A stretch of 44,635 nucleotides of DNA from Acidobacteriota bacterium (GCA_017883185.1 JADGOB010000017.1:1-44635), one strand, 5' to 3'; positions 1-9,368 are shown, counted from the first letter of the stretch. A program made the numbers and translations. The notes: a model not told the origin generated them from the sequence alone.

Positions 1-65
1 AGGCTCCAGGGGACACGAGGCAGGATCCAAGCCAGTCCAACCGGGAGGCGGCGCCGGTCTTCGGC

Positions 66-71
66 TATAAT
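66..71 (+). promoter_or_regulatory. candidate -10 box upstream of dedA
   Basis: A perfect TATAAT lies 44 bases before the GTG start of the DedA gene. I see no clear -35 hexamer at the right distance, so this is a plausible promoter, not a proven one. Confidence 0.45.
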
Positions 72-115
72 TATCCGTTTTCGGTGGTGCCCGAACGAGG
101 ATAGGAGCGTGCGGC

Positions 116-748
116 GTGGAAGTGATCCAGGAGTTCTTCAGGACGGTCTATGACGTCCCAGGGTTGATCCGGCTCGTGGGGCTGTACGGACTGATCTTCA
201 TCGTGTTCGCCGAGACCGGCCTGATGGTCGGGTTCTTCCTGCCCGGGGATTCGCTGCTCGTCACGGCCGGGCTGTTCGCGGCGCGGGGTGACCTGAACAT
301 TGCCACCCTCATCCCCTGCCTCATCATTGCGGCGATCGTCGGCAACGCGACGGGGTACCTGATCGGTCACAAGGCGGGCCACGCGCTCTACAGTCGGCCG
401 AACTCGTTGTTCTTCCGGCGGGAGCACCTCATCCGCACCCACGCCTTCTACGAACGCCACGGCGGCAAGACGATCATCCTCGCGCAGTTCATGCCGATCG
501 TCCGCACGTTCGCGCCCGTCGTAGCCGGCGCGGCCGACATGACCTACCGTCGCTTCGCGGCGTTCAACGTCGTCGGCGCGGGGCTGTGGATCAGTTCGAT
601 GTGCCTGACGGGGTTCTTCCTCGGGCGGGCCATCCCGGACCTCGAGAAGCGGATCCACCTCGTCGTGGCCGTGGTCATCTTCCTGTCGCTGCTCCCGGTG
701 ATTATCGGGTGGCTGAGATCGAAGCGCGTGGCCGAACCGGCGAAGTGA
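116..748 (+). CDS. DedA family (SNARE-associated/VTT) membrane protein
   Basis: This is a 210-residue polytopic inner-membrane protein of the DedA/VTT family, whose members act as lipid (undecaprenyl-phosphate or phospholipid) flippases or in membrane homeostasis. The family signatures are visible: an acidic-glycine loop FAETGLMVGFFLPGDSLL near residues 31-48, a G-rich segment with GY..GH around residue 80, and F-P-x-V-R-x-F-A-P-V-V-A-G around 125-139, followed by C-terminal hydrophobic segments. The GTG start is preceded by an AGGATAGGAG ribosome-binding stretch at about 98-107, which decides the start. Its 3' end overlaps the convergent msrQ gene by 47 bases. The family assignment is firm; the transported substrate cannot be read from sequence. 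Confidence 0.93.
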   Translation: MEVIQEFFRTVYDVPGLIRLVGLYGLIFIVFAETGLMVGFFLPGDSLLVTAGLFAARGDLNIATLIPCLIIAAIVGNATGYLIGHKAGHALYSRPNSLFFRREHLIRTHAFYERHGGKTIILAQFMPIVRTFAPVVAGAADMTYRRFAAFNVVGAGLWISSMCLTGFFLGRAIPDLEKRIHLVVAVVIFLSLLPVIIGWLRSKRVAEPAK

Positions 749-1349
749 CGCCGCCGGCTTTCCGGTAGGCGACGAACAGGCGCGAACCCAGCAGAACGGC
801 CAGCGCCATCGCGTAGAGGCGCGGTCGGCTGACGTCGGCCTTCACCAGCCACCAATAGTGCACGACGCCCGCGATCGCCGACAGGTAGACCAGGCGGTGG
901 AGTCGCCGCCAGGCGCGGCCTCCCATCCGGCGGATCATGCCGGCGGTCGAGGTGGCCGCCAGCGGCACCAAGACCACGAACGCGAGAAACCCCATCGTGA
1001 TGAACGGTCGCCGGGGAATGTCGCGGGCAATCTCTCGCCACGAGAAGAACTTGTCGAGCCAGACGTACGTGAGCAGGTGCAGGCTGGCGTAGAAGAACGC
1101 AAACAGCCCGAACATCCGCCGAAATCGGACCAGCGGGTTCCAGCGTGTGAGCGTACGGAGGGGCGTGACCGCGAGGGTCAGGAGCAGGAAGCGGAGCGTC
1201 CAGTCTCCCGTCCCGTGGGTGATGGCCTCAATTGGGTTCGCGCCGAGACCGCCGGTGAAGGCGCCGAAGACCAGCACGCCCAGGGGGCCGAGCGATGCCG
1301 CACAGACGGCCGGCTTGAGCACGAAACGAATCAACCGGGCGGACGACAT
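702..1349 (-). CDS. msrQ: MsrQ, heme-binding membrane subunit of the MsrPQ methionine sulfoxide reductase
   Basis: MsrQ (YedZ) is the inner-membrane b-type cytochrome that passes electrons from the respiratory chain or flavin reductase to the periplasmic molybdoenzyme MsrP, which repairs oxidised methionine in envelope proteins. The 215-residue product has the ferric-reductase-like transmembrane layout. Candidate heme-ligand histidines fall at H91 (ASLHLLTYVWLDK), H151 (RRLHRLVYL) and H164 (VVHYWW), matching the residues known for E. coli MsrQ. Its ATG shares one base with the msrP stop (TGATG), so the two are translationally coupled as in the usual msrPQ operon. The tail overlaps the end of the convergent dedA gene. 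Confidence 0.95.
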   Translation of the reverse strand: MSSARLIRFVLKPAVCAASLGPLGVLVFGAFTGGLGANPIEAITHGTGDWTLRFLLLTLAVTPLRTLTRWNPLVRFRRMFGLFAFFYASLHLLTYVWLDKFFSWREIARDIPRRPFITMGFLAFVVLVPLAATSTAGMIRRMGGRAWRRLHRLVYLSAIAGVVHYWWLVKADVSRPRLYAMALAVLLGSRLFVAYRKAGGVTSPVRPRASISATR

Positions 1350-2299
1350 CAGAAGTTCTTTCTGAGGTCCATTCCCGCGTACATGCCCGCCACCTGGTCG
1401 CCGTATCCGTTGAACATCAGTGTCTTGCGTTTGAAGAACTCACCGAGGCGCCGTTCCGACGCCTGGCTCCACCGCGGATGGTCCACCTGCGGGTTGACGT
1501 TGGAATAGAAGCCGTACTCGCTCGAGCTCTGCCGCTCCCAGGCGCCCACCGGCTGCCGGTCCACGAAGCGAATGCGCACGATGGACTTGATTCCCTTGAA
1601 CCCGTACTTCCACGGCACCACCAGACGGAGCGGGGCCCCGTTCTGGTTTGGCAGCACCGCCCCGTACAACCCGACCGCGAGAATCGTCAGCGGGTGCATC
1701 GCCTCGTCGAGGCGCAACCCCTCGACGTAGGGCCAATCGAGAACCGAGCTCCGCTGCCCCGGCATCTGGCGCGTGTCCCTGAGGGTCGTGAACTCCACGA
1801 ACTTCGCACGCGAGGTTGGCTCGAACCGCTTGAGCACGTCGCCCAGGGGGATGCCCACCCAGGGAATCACCATCGACCAGCCTTCGACACACCGCATGCG
1901 GTAGACGCGCTCCTCCAGGGTGTGCGGCTTGATGAAGTCGTCGATGTCGTAGTCCGCGGGGCGGTCGCACTCGCCGTCAACCTTCACAGTCCATGGACGA
2001 GTTTTCAGTGAGCCTGCCGTCATGGCCGGAGACGACTTGTCGGTGCCGAACTCGTAGAAGTTGTTGTAGGTCGCGACGTTCTCGTAAGGGGTCAACGCCT
2101 CGGTCGTCCCGAACGGCCCCCTGGCAACGTTCTCGAGCTTGCGCGGTCGCGCCGCCGCCTGGGCGTTCACGGCGATGGGGCTCGCAGCGAGGCCGACTGC
2201 CGCCAGCCCGCAGGCCTGCAGGAACTCGCGACGCCGCACATACACCCGTTCGTCGGTAATCTCGGAAGATGGAATCTCCGTAGCCGGGCGGATCAACAT
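1349..2299 (-). CDS. msrP: MsrP, periplasmic molybdopterin methionine sulfoxide reductase catalytic subunit
   Basis: MsrP (YedY) reduces protein-bound methionine sulfoxide in the periplasm using a molybdopterin cofactor. A twin-arginine signal is visible (VRRREFLQ, residues 21-28, then a short hydrophobic stretch ending near VNAQA). The sulfite-oxidase-fold core carries the molybdenum-ligand cysteine in [11 protein letters not shown] (C137). The 316-residue length fits the family. I prefer the ATG at 2299 because the sequence just upstream (gagagggagaaggtg) is a good ribosome-binding site; an in-frame TTG at 2323 would add eight residues. The protein is a presumptive substrate of the Tat system, a component of which (TatA) is encoded at 36527-36685. 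Followed by the coupled msrQ. Confidence 0.96.
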   Translation of the reverse strand: MLIRPATEIPSSEITDERVYVRRREFLQACGLAAVGLAASPIAVNAQAAARPRKLENVARGPFGTTEALTPYENVATYNNFYEFGTDKSSPAMTAGSLKTRPWTVKVDGECDRPADYDIDDFIKPHTLEERVYRMRCVEGWSMVIPWVGIPLGDVLKRFEPTSRAKFVEFTTLRDTRQMPGQRSSVLDWPYVEGLRLDEAMHPLTILAVGLYGAVLPNQNGAPLRLVVPWKYGFKGIKSIVRIRFVDRQPVGAWERQSSSEYGFYSNVNPQVDHPRWSQASERRLGEFFKRKTLMFNGYGDQVAGMYAGMDLRKNF

Positions 2300-2368
2300 C
2301 ACCTTCTCCCTCTCTAGAGACAAGAACCCCCGGGCGTCCCTGGTTATTCCAGCCTGTCCGCCGTGCCA

Positions 2369-2423
2369 TTCAGGGTTGCCGGGGGCACGCGGCGGTAGGG
2401 CGACCCTTCAGGGTTGCCGGGGG
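2369..2423 (+). repeat. pair of 17-bp direct repeats
   Basis: TTCAGGGTTGCCGGGGG occurs at 2369-2385 and again at 2407-2423, 38 bases apart, in the divergent gap between msrP and the histidine kinase. The second copy ends just before a TGCTAGCAT promoter-like element. It could be a repeated regulator site or a duplicated intergenic repeat. Confidence 0.6.
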
Positions 2424-2428
2424 GCGCG

Positions 2429-2437
2429 TGCTAGCAT
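2429..2437 (+). promoter_or_regulatory. extended -10-like element TGCTAGCAT before the histidine kinase
   Basis: TGCTAGCAT matches an extended -10 pattern (TG-N-TANNAT). Similar elements precede two other genes here (25867 and 37708). If real, transcription would start near 2444, which supports the downstream ATG at 2475 over the in-frame ATG at 2436 lying inside the box. Confidence 0.4.
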
Positions 2438-2474
2438 GGGAAGACTGGCGTTCGACCACACGACACCGCGCTGT

Positions 2475-3179
2475 ATGACCGACAATCGCGACCATGGCGC
2501 CAAGCTGCTTTCGCTGGCGGTTCACGAGTTCCGCACCCCCGTGTCCGTCGTCGCCGGGTACTTGCGGATGCTGCTGCGTCACTTCGGTGACACGCTCACC
2601 GACCAGCAGCGAAAACTGGTGGAAGAGAGCGAGAAGTCGTGCGGATCGCTCGCCGGCCTGCTGAACGAGTTGAGCGACCTGGCAAGTCTCGAGGCCGGGC
2701 CATCGAGCCTCCGACGCGAGCGCGTGGACCTCGCCCCCATTCTGACCCAACTGGCCAGGGACGTGCACGAGGGTGAAGATCGCGGGATCACCCTGGAGGT
2801 TCAACGCTGTGACGAACGGACGCAGGTGCTCGGGGATCCTGTTCGCCTCGCGTCGGCGTTGATGACGCTGGTGACCGCCGCCATCCGCGAGCGGTCGGAA
2901 CCGACGTCGATGATGGCGGTGTGCAGAGTCGCGGACACTCCCGACGGGCGCATCCTGAAAATCGCGATCGCCGAACAGGAGACGATTGACACGATCCTGA
3001 CCAGCCCGGGTGAAGGCACGTTCGACGAATACCGGGGCGGCCTCGGGTTTCGGCTCGTGCTGGCGTCTCGCATCATCGCCGCCCATGGCGGGCGCATCGC
3101 CACACCGATCGCCGAACGAGGGTACCTGGCCGTCGTCGTTTCCCTTCCGGCCGCGCCGGAACCGGAGGGCATCGGATGA
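2475..3179 (+). CDS. small histidine kinase with degenerate ATPase domain
   Basis: The 234-residue product has a HisKA dimerisation domain right at its N-terminus, with the phospho-acceptor H17 in LSLAVHEFRTPVS, then a region equivalent to HATPase_c. No sensor domain or transmembrane segment precedes it. The ATP-binding motifs are poor: where an N-box asparagine is expected the protein reads MTLVTAAIRERSEP, and the D-x-G-x-G box is replaced by IAEQETID. Only the glycine-rich lid GGLGFRLVLASRIIAAHGG is kept. It may be a pseudokinase, a phosphotransfer or phosphatase protein, or an adaptor. No response regulator adjoins it. An in-frame ATG at 2436 is possible, but 2475 follows the likely promoter. 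No strong Shine-Dalgarno is present. Confidence 0.75.
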   Translation: MTDNRDHGAKLLSLAVHEFRTPVSVVAGYLRMLLRHFGDTLTDQQRKLVEESEKSCGSLAGLLNELSDLASLEAGPSSLRRERVDLAPILTQLARDVHEGEDRGITLEVQRCDERTQVLGDPVRLASALMTLVTAAIRERSEPTSMMAVCRVADTPDGRILKIAIAEQETIDTILTSPGEGTFDEYRGGLGFRLVLASRIIAAHGGRIATPIAERGYLAVVVSLPAAPEPEGIG

Positions 3180-3238
3180 AGATGCGGGCCGCGTAACAGG
3201 GCTTGCGTGGCGTCACTCCAGCAGGTAGATTCTCTGCC

Positions 3239-3895
3239 ATGCGCACTTCGCTGATAGCGGCCGCTGGCCTCGCCGTCTGGCTGACGTGCGCTCCCGCCCA
3301 GATCCGCCTGCTCGACGACACCGACAGAAACGCGTGCCGCGCGTGGCTCATCGTCCTCGCGGACGCGCAGTTCTACCGGCCCACGGCCGATGTCACCGAT
3401 TGCGCGGGCCTCGTGCGCCACGCACTGCGCGAAGCGCTGCGTCCCCATAGTGCCGAGTGGCTGCGCCACTGGTCGCTGCCCGGCATGCCGTCGTATGCCG
3501 ACGTGCGCCAGCCGCCGCCGGCACGAAACGGTGCCTGGCCGCTGTTTCGCATCGATGGCGACCGCTACGCCGAGTTCGCGGACGCGCGCACGATCATCCA
3601 GTACAACGCCCGCCTGGTCGGGCGGTCGATGAACGCGGCCCGGCCGGGCGATCTGCTCTATTTTCACCAGGCCGAGGGCGCCACGCCGGACCACCTGATG
3701 GTCTTCGTGGGGCCGTCGGTCTTCGACAGCACCGCCGCTGACTGGATCGTCTACCACACAGGGCCTGATGGCGCCCGCTCGGGCGAAGTGCGCAAGACGC
3801 GCGCCTTCGATCTCGCCCGTCACCCGGCCCCGCGATGGCGTCCTGTTTCCGAGAATCCGATCTTCGTCGGCGTCTTCCGCCTGGCGTTCCTATGA
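3239..3895 (+). CDS. DUF1175 (YfaT-like) secreted protein, NlpC/P60-like fold
   Basis: A 218-residue exported protein resembling the DUF1175/YfaT family, known as a neighbour of alpha-2-macroglobulin genes such as yfaS in E. coli. A short hydrophobic signal segment spans residues 1-20. Three positions resemble an NlpC/P60-type cysteine peptidase site: C55 in DVTDCAGLVRHAL, H152 in PDHLMVFVG after a GDLLYFHQ strand, and H173 in VYHTG. Catalysis is inference; the family's activity is, to my knowledge, uncharacterised. The ATG at 3239 is chosen because it begins the signal peptide. The stop overlaps the next gene's start (ATGA at 3892-3895), so it is translationally coupled to the macroglobulin gene and probably works with it in the periplasm. 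Confidence 0.85.
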   Translation: MRTSLIAAAGLAVWLTCAPAQIRLLDDTDRNACRAWLIVLADAQFYRPTADVTDCAGLVRHALREALRPHSAEWLRHWSLPGMPSYADVRQPPPARNGAWPLFRIDGDRYAEFADARTIIQYNARLVGRSMNAARPGDLLYFHQAEGATPDHLMVFVGPSVFDSTAADWIVYHTGPDGARSGEVRKTRAFDLARHPAPRWRPVSENPIFVGVFRLAFL

Positions 3896-6800
3896 CCATG
3901 CCGCTTCGTCGTCACTGTGCAGCCGCGCGCAAGACCCTGCTGGTCCCGCTGATGCTGGCGCTGGCCGCCGTGTTCGCCTCCGCCCCGCCGGCCAGTGCGC
4001 AGGCGACCGACGCGCCCGACACGCGTCCCGCCTTCTCGTTGGCGAGCAGTCATGTCGCGACGACGAAGGAACGGCCGAACATCGACCTGATGTTCCGTCG
4101 CGTGGCGTCGCTCGACTTCCGGGTGTACCGCGTCGAAGACCCGCTCAAGTTCTTCGCCGGTCTCCGCGATCCCCATATGCTGGGAAGCGAGGCGCCGGTC
4201 GTGCCGCAGGAACGCACGCTGCTGGAGCGGATGGCCCGGTGGAAGGCTGCCCGTCGCGACAGCGTGCTCAGCTTCCTGCGGAACCAGTTCAGTCACGGGT
4301 ACCGGCGGGCCCGCCGCGAGACCGTCGCCCGGGGACAGATTGCGTTGCGGCAGCCCCTCGAGTACCGCCAGTTCGCGCAGGTGCCCTTGCTGAACCGCGC
4401 GCAACTGGTCACCGCGTGGCGCGAGACACTCCCGCTCGTTCGGGAGACGGAGGCTCGCCGCATCCCGCTCGACCTGCCCGGCGAAGGCGTGTACGTGGTC
4501 GAAGCCGTCAGCGCGCCGTTCAAGGCCTACACCGTGGTCGTCGTGTCTGATCTCGGCCTGGTGACGAAGGCCTCGCCCGGTCAGTTGGTCATGTTCGCGG
4601 CGAACCGCTTCACGGGCGAACCGGCGTCCGGATGCCCTGCACAGGTGATCGCCAACCGCGCCGTGGTCGCCACGGGGACGCTCGACGGGGATGGGACCTG
4701 GGAGGCCGCCCTGCCGGACACGAAGCCGGAAGACGTCGTGGCCATCGTCCGCTGCGGAAAGCAGGTAGCTGCCACCGACCCTGGCAGCTGGTTCTTCGAG
4801 CAGCGTGCGAAAGATCTCACCGGCTTCATCTATACCGACAAGCCGATCTACCGGCCGGGCCACGAGGTGAACGTCAAGGGAATCCTCCGGTGGCGAATCT
4901 TAGACGCGCTGGCGCCGTTCGACAGGAAGCAGGTCGAGGTCAGCGTGGCGGACCCGAATGACAAGGTCGTCTTCCGCCAACAGGTGCCCGTGGACGAGTT
5001 CGGTTCGGTCCTCGCCACGATCCCGCTGCCGCGGGGATCCGCCCTGGGCCACTACGCCGTCCGCATCGCGAGCGAGGATGCCGAGGCGACGGGAAGCTTC
5101 GAGGTCCAGGAGTATCGCAAGCCCGAATTCGAAGTGATCGTGACGCCGGCGGCGCGGTTCGTGGTGCAGGGAGGAAAGGCCGTGACGACCATCAGCGCCC
5201 GGTACTACTTCGGACAGCCGGTGGCCAACGGCATCGTGAAGTACAGCGCGCACCGGCAGCCCTACTACTCCCCGATCCGCTGGTCGGACGACGGGGACGA
5301 TGAACAGGGGCCCGGACAGTGGTGGTTCGGCGGAGAGGAAGAGCGGCAGGGCACGGCTCGTCTGAACGAGCAGGGGGTCGCCGAGATCAGCATCCCGCTC
5401 GAGGCCAACGAGGAAGGGCACGACTACTCGGTGCGCATCGAGGCCCGCGTGACGGATGCGAGCAGTCGGGAAGTGGCGGGCAACACGATCGTTCACGCGA
5501 CGTTCGGCCGGTTCATGCTCGTCGCGAAAACCGACAACTACGCCTACTCCGCCGGCGGCCAGGCCACCGTGTCGGTCAAGGCAGTGGACTACGTCGGGGT
5601 CGTGCAGCCGGACACCCGGGTCATCGTCGCGCTGGAGCGGCTGACATACGACCAAGGCCGTTGGGAGAAGCCTCGCACCACGCGCCTGGGCGAGGGAATC
5701 GTCACGACCGACGCTGACGGACGCGCGACGTGGACGGTTACCCTGCCTGGGCAAGCCGGGAGCTACCAGTTCCGAGCCGAGGCATCGTCCGAGGGGCGGG
5801 TCGTCTCGGATACGGCGTTCGCGTGGGTGGCGGGACGGCACTCGGGGATCAGCGGAGAAGGCGAACTCGAACTGGAACTGATCCCGGACCGGAAGACCTA
5901 CCAGCCGGGCGACGTCGCCCACCTGGCGATCAAGGGTGAGGCGTCCGCAGCCGCGATCCTCGTGACCAAAGAGGCGCGCCAGGTCGCGTGGCGCCGGGTG
6001 TTCCGCTCGGCTTCGGCGGTCATCGACGTGCCGATCGGCGAGGGCGACCTTGGCGACGTGTACGTCAACCTGGCCTTCCTGAAGAACGACCGCCTCTACC
6101 GGGCCGAGAGACGATTGAGAGTGCCTGCCGTTGGGCGGCTACTGACCGTGGCCATCCTCGCAGATCAGCAGGTCGCCAAGCCGAGACAGCCGGCGACGTT
6201 CACCATCAAGGTGCAGGACCAGGCTGGCAGGCCTGTCCGGGCGCAGGTCAGCCTTGGGGTCATCGATGAAGCGGTCTACGGCGTGAAGCAGGACACTACG
6301 CCGGATCCACTTCGGTTCTTCTACCGCCGCGAGTACAGCCGCGTGGGCACGCAGTTCTCCCGCGAGTACTCGTTCATCGGCTACTCGGGCACGCAACAGC
6401 TGCTCCTCGCACAACGCCGCCGCCCCACCGCGTTGGCCGACTTCAAGGGCGACCGGCCCGCACAGCCGCAAGTGCGAAAAGAGTTCCCCGACGCAATCTA
6501 CTGGAACGGCAGCCTGGTGACCGGGGCGGATGGCACCGCGCGCGTTCAGCTCACCTACCCGGACGCGTTGACGACATGGCGGCTGACCGCGCGAGCGGTC
6601 ACGGCCGACACGCTGGTCGGAACGACCGTCGCGCGAACGATCGTGACCAAGGACCTCATCGTGCGCGTCGTGACGCCCCGGTTCCTGACCGAGGGCGACG
6701 AGGTGGTGGTCCCGACCATCGTGCACAACTACCTGCCAGCGGCGAAGACGGTCAGTATCGTGATGAAGGCCGATGGGGTCTCGATGGGCGCCGGGCAGCC

Positions 6801-8637
6801 CGCTCCCCAGCCTCAGCGCCTGGAGATTGCCCAGGCCGGCGAGGCGCGGAACGACTGGCGGTTCGTGGCGAACCGGGTCGGGACCGCAGCCTTCACCGCG
6901 AGCGCCACGACCGACGCCGACAGCGACGCGGTAGAACTCTCGATTCCCGTCCTGCCCTTCGGCCTCGAGCGGACCGTCGGCGCGGCCGGCTCTCTCTCAG
7001 GCGAAGGGGAGGGAATAGCCGAACTCGCCATCCCGCCATCCGCCAATCCCGCCGCGCGAACAATTCGCGTGTCACTGGCCCCGTCGCTGGCAGGCCCGCT
7101 CCTCGGCGCTCTCGACTTCCTCACGTCCTATCCTTACGGCTGCACCGAGCAGACGCTCTCGAGCTTCCTTCCGAACCTGATGGTGACGCGCGCGATGGAA
7201 CAGCTGAAGATCGCGCCCACCGAGCGTCTCCAGGCGCTCGACCGGCAGGTCTCCGAAGGCCTGCGTCGCCTCTACGACTTCCAGCACGACGATGGCGGGT
7301 GGGGCTGGTGGAAGACGGATGAGAATCACCCGTTCATGACCGCCTACGCGGTCTACGGACTCGTCGAAGCGCAGCGGGCGGGCTACAAGGTCGATGGGTG
7401 GCGGCTGCGAAACGGGACGCGGGCGCTCAGAAAGCTGTTTGCGGAATATCCGCGGGCGATCCCGGATCTCAAGGCGTACATGGCCTACGTCCTGACCGAG
7501 GCGCGGGCGACCGCCGGACGGGACGGCGACTCCGAGGACCGAGATGAGACCGGCAAGCAGGCCGTGGAACAGGCGTGGCTCAGGCGAGAGGGGATGACGG
7601 CCTATGGCCAGGCGCTGCTCCTTGTGTCGCTCGACCTGCTGAAGGACCGGCGCGGCGACGAGTTGGCCAGGACGCTGGCCGGCACGGCGCAGAAGAAGGG
7701 CGACCTGGTGTGGTGGAGCGTGACGACCGATCCACTTCTCGATGATTACGGTGACACGAGCGTCGAAGCGACGGCGTTCGTCGTCAAGGCGATGTCGGCG
7801 CGCGATCCCGGGAGCCCTCTCCTCGGACCGGCCGTCCGCTGGCTGCTGCTCAACCGCAACTACGGGGCGTGGTGGTCGAGCACCAAGCAGACGGCAATGG
7901 TGCTCTACGGTCTTCTCGACTACATGCGGGCGCGCCGCGAGGGCGCGTCGGACTCGAGCGTCGAGGTGCTGGTGAACGGGGTCTCAGTTGCCACGCGCGC
8001 GTTCACGGCCGCCTCGCTCACCGCACCCGACCCGATCGTGGTGACCGCGCCAGCTGCCAGCGGAAAGAACACCGTGGTGATTCGCAAGAAGGGGGGCGGC
8101 AGCCTCTACTGGTCTGCCGCGGCCAGGTACTACGACACAGCCGGCCCGTTCGAGCGAACCGGGTCGAGGAAGCTTGCACTGGTGAGAAAGTACTACTCGC
8201 TCACGCCGGTGCGCGTGCAGAACCGAATCGTCTACCGGGAGACACCGTTCAACGGGACCGCCACGCCGGGCGACCTGTTGCTGGTGCGCGTGGACGCGGC
8301 CGGTTCCCCGGACTGGCGCTACCTCGTCATCGAGGACCCGCTGCCGGCCGGCGTGGAAGCCGTTCAGCAGCGCAACCTCTACGAGCTCGAGCAGCGGACC
8401 GAATTCTGGGACGGCAGCCGGCGTGAGTACCGGGACGACCGGGTCGTCTTCTTCCAGGAATCGTTCACCGCCGGGCACTATCAGTTCGCCTATCTTCTGA
8501 AGGTCACGACGCCCGGGGTCTTCCGGGCGATGCCCGCGCAGATCTCGGCGATGTACGTGCCCGGCGCCACCGCCTCCAGCGAACCTCAAACGTTGACCGT
8601 CGGGGCCGACCCGCGGTTGGCCGGAACACGCAAATGA
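3892..8637 (+). CDS. bacterial alpha-2-macroglobulin with thioester motif
   Basis: A 1581-residue periplasmic alpha-2-macroglobulin, a protease-trapping protein thought to inhibit foreign proteases that breach the outer membrane. A signal peptide ends near ASA-QA (residue 37). Landmarks in order: the MG-type domain motif TDKPIYRPGHEVNVKG (about 320-335), further MG domains, the alpha-2-macroglobulin family block FPDAIYWNGSL...YPDALTTWRL (about 864-900), the thioester YPYGCTEQ with C1084 and Q1087, then the all-helical thioester domain (DDGGWGWWKTDENHPFMTAYAVYGL) and a C-terminal MG-type region. There is no lipobox, so it looks soluble or peripherally held. It is coupled to genes on both sides by ATGA overlaps. 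The peptidoglycan synthase pbpC, a frequent partner of the YfhM type, is absent; the DUF1175 neighbour points to the YfaS type. Confidence 0.95.
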   Translation: MTMPLRRHCAAARKTLLVPLMLALAAVFASAPPASAQATDAPDTRPAFSLASSHVATTKERPNIDLMFRRVASLDFRVYRVEDPLKFFAGLRDPHMLGSEAPVVPQERTLLERMARWKAARRDSVLSFLRNQFSHGYRRARRETVARGQIALRQPLEYRQFAQVPLLNRAQLVTAWRETLPLVRETEARRIPLDLPGEGVYVVEAVSAPFKAYTVVVVSDLGLVTKASPGQLVMFAANRFTGEPASGCPAQVIANRAVVATGTLDGDGTWEAALPDTKPEDVVAIVRCGKQVAATDPGSWFFEQRAKDLTGFIYTDKPIYRPGHEVNVKGILRWRILDALAPFDRKQVEVSVADPNDKVVFRQQVPVDEFGSVLATIPLPRGSALGHYAVRIASEDAEATGSFEVQEYRKPEFEVIVTPAARFVVQGGKAVTTISARYYFGQPVANGIVKYSAHRQPYYSPIRWSDDGDDEQGPGQWWFGGEEERQGTARLNEQGVAEISIPLEANEEGHDYSVRIEARVTDASSREVAGNTIVHATFGRFMLVAKTDNYAYSAGGQATVSVKAVDYVGVVQPDTRVIVALERLTYDQGRWEKPRTTRLGEGIVTTDADGRATWTVTLPGQAGSYQFRAEASSEGRVVSDTAFAWVAGRHSGISGEGELELELIPDRKTYQPGDVAHLAIKGEASAAAILVTKEARQVAWRRVFRSASAVIDVPIGEGDLGDVYVNLAFLKNDRLYRAERRLRVPAVGRLLTVAILADQQVAKPRQPATFTIKVQDQAGRPVRAQVSLGVIDEAVYGVKQDTTPDPLRFFYRREYSRVGTQFSREYSFIGYSGTQQLLLAQRRRPTALADFKGDRPAQPQVRKEFPDAIYWNGSLVTGADGTARVQLTYPDALTTWRLTARAVTADTLVGTTVARTIVTKDLIVRVVTPRFLTEGDEVVVPTIVHNYLPAAKTVSIVMKADGVSMGAGQPAPQPQRLEIAQAGEARNDWRFVANRVGTAAFTASATTDADSDAVELSIPVLPFGLERTVGAAGSLSGEGEGIAELAIPPSANPAARTIRVSLAPSLAGPLLGALDFLTSYPYGCTEQTLSSFLPNLMVTRAMEQLKIAPTERLQALDRQVSEGLRRLYDFQHDDGGWGWWKTDENHPFMTAYAVYGLVEAQRAGYKVDGWRLRNGTRALRKLFAEYPRAIPDLKAYMAYVLTEARATAGRDGDSEDRDETGKQAVEQAWLRREGMTAYGQALLLVSLDLLKDRRGDELARTLAGTAQKKGDLVWWSVTTDPLLDDYGDTSVEATAFVVKAMSARDPGSPLLGPAVRWLLLNRNYGAWWSSTKQTAMVLYGLLDYMRARREGASDSSVEVLVNGVSVATRAFTAASLTAPDPIVVTAPAASGKNTVVIRKKGGGSLYWSAAARYYDTAGPFERTGSRKLALVRKYYSLTPVRVQNRIVYRETPFNGTATPGDLLLVRVDAAGSPDWRYLVIEDPLPAGVEAVQQRNLYELEQRTEFWDGSRREYRDDRVVFFQESFTAGHYQFAYLLKVTTPGVFRAMPAQISAMYVPGATASSEPQTLTVGADPRLAGTRK

Positions 8638-9368
8638 CCTCACGCCTGTTTGCCATCACCGCGTGGCTGGCCTCCGGGCACGCGGTGCTGTTCGGACTCT
8701 TCTGGTTGTTGCTGGCGATCCCAGAGTCGAACGTCGCGATGCTGGTGGCCTCGGCGCTGATCGTGGTGCTCATGATCGTGCTGTTCGGATGGGTCGAGGG
8801 CCTCGGGTTGCTCGCCTGGAGCGCCGAGACACCGGCCCGGCAGTTGCCGCAGCGAGCCATCCCGGCCATCCCCGTCGTCCTGCTGGGCACGGCGCTGTTC
8901 GTCGTGATGTGGTATCTCACCGAGCAGGCGGGAACCTGGTGGAGTGCGCACCAGGGCGAGACCGACGCCTGGTTGATGCTGCGCTTCGGCTGGACGAGCA
9001 CCGGAAGGCTGCACGTCGGCGTCGGCTGGCTCCTGGCGTTCGTGCGCTACGGCCTCGGGATCACGCTCTCGGTCGCCCTCGCAGCGTCCGTGCTCGATGG
9101 CGGCTTCGGCCGGGTCGTCGGGGCCGGGTGGATTCGCAAAGGCCTGTCGCCGCGGCGCGTGCTGCTGACAACCGTCCTGCTGCTCGCGTTCGCCTGGCTG
9201 CCGTGGCGTGGCGTGGGCTGGCGGCCGACCTGGCTGTCGCCGAACTGGCAGGAGTTGGTGTTTGTCGGGCTGAAGCTCGGCGTGCTCTACCTGGGGGCCA
9301 ACCTCGGCTGGGCGCTGGTCCTCGGCACGTCACGACACAACAACGATTCTCTGTCTCCGACGTCATAG
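8634..9368 (+). CDS. unknown polytopic membrane protein of the macroglobulin operon
   Basis: I do not recognise the family. The 244-residue product has about six hydrophobic segments: two in the first 60 residues, one near 85-100, one around 130-150, one at 180-195 and one at 205-230. It is rich in tryptophan (for example LPWRGVGWRPTWLSPNWQE near 190-208). Its ATG overlaps the macroglobulin stop by four bases, so it is co-translated with that gene. The arrangement suggests an inner-membrane partner for the periplasmic trap or its DUF1175 neighbour, but no catalytic motif supports a specific role. Confidence 0.8.
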   Translation: MTSRLFAITAWLASGHAVLFGLFWLLLAIPESNVAMLVASALIVVLMIVLFGWVEGLGLLAWSAETPARQLPQRAIPAIPVVLLGTALFVVMWYLTEQAGTWWSAHQGETDAWLMLRFGWTSTGRLHVGVGWLLAFVRYGLGITLSVALAASVLDGGFGRVVGAGWIRKGLSPRRVLLTTVLLLAFAWLPWRGVGWRPTWLSPNWQELVFVGLKLGVLYLGANLGWALVLGTSRHNNDSLSPTS

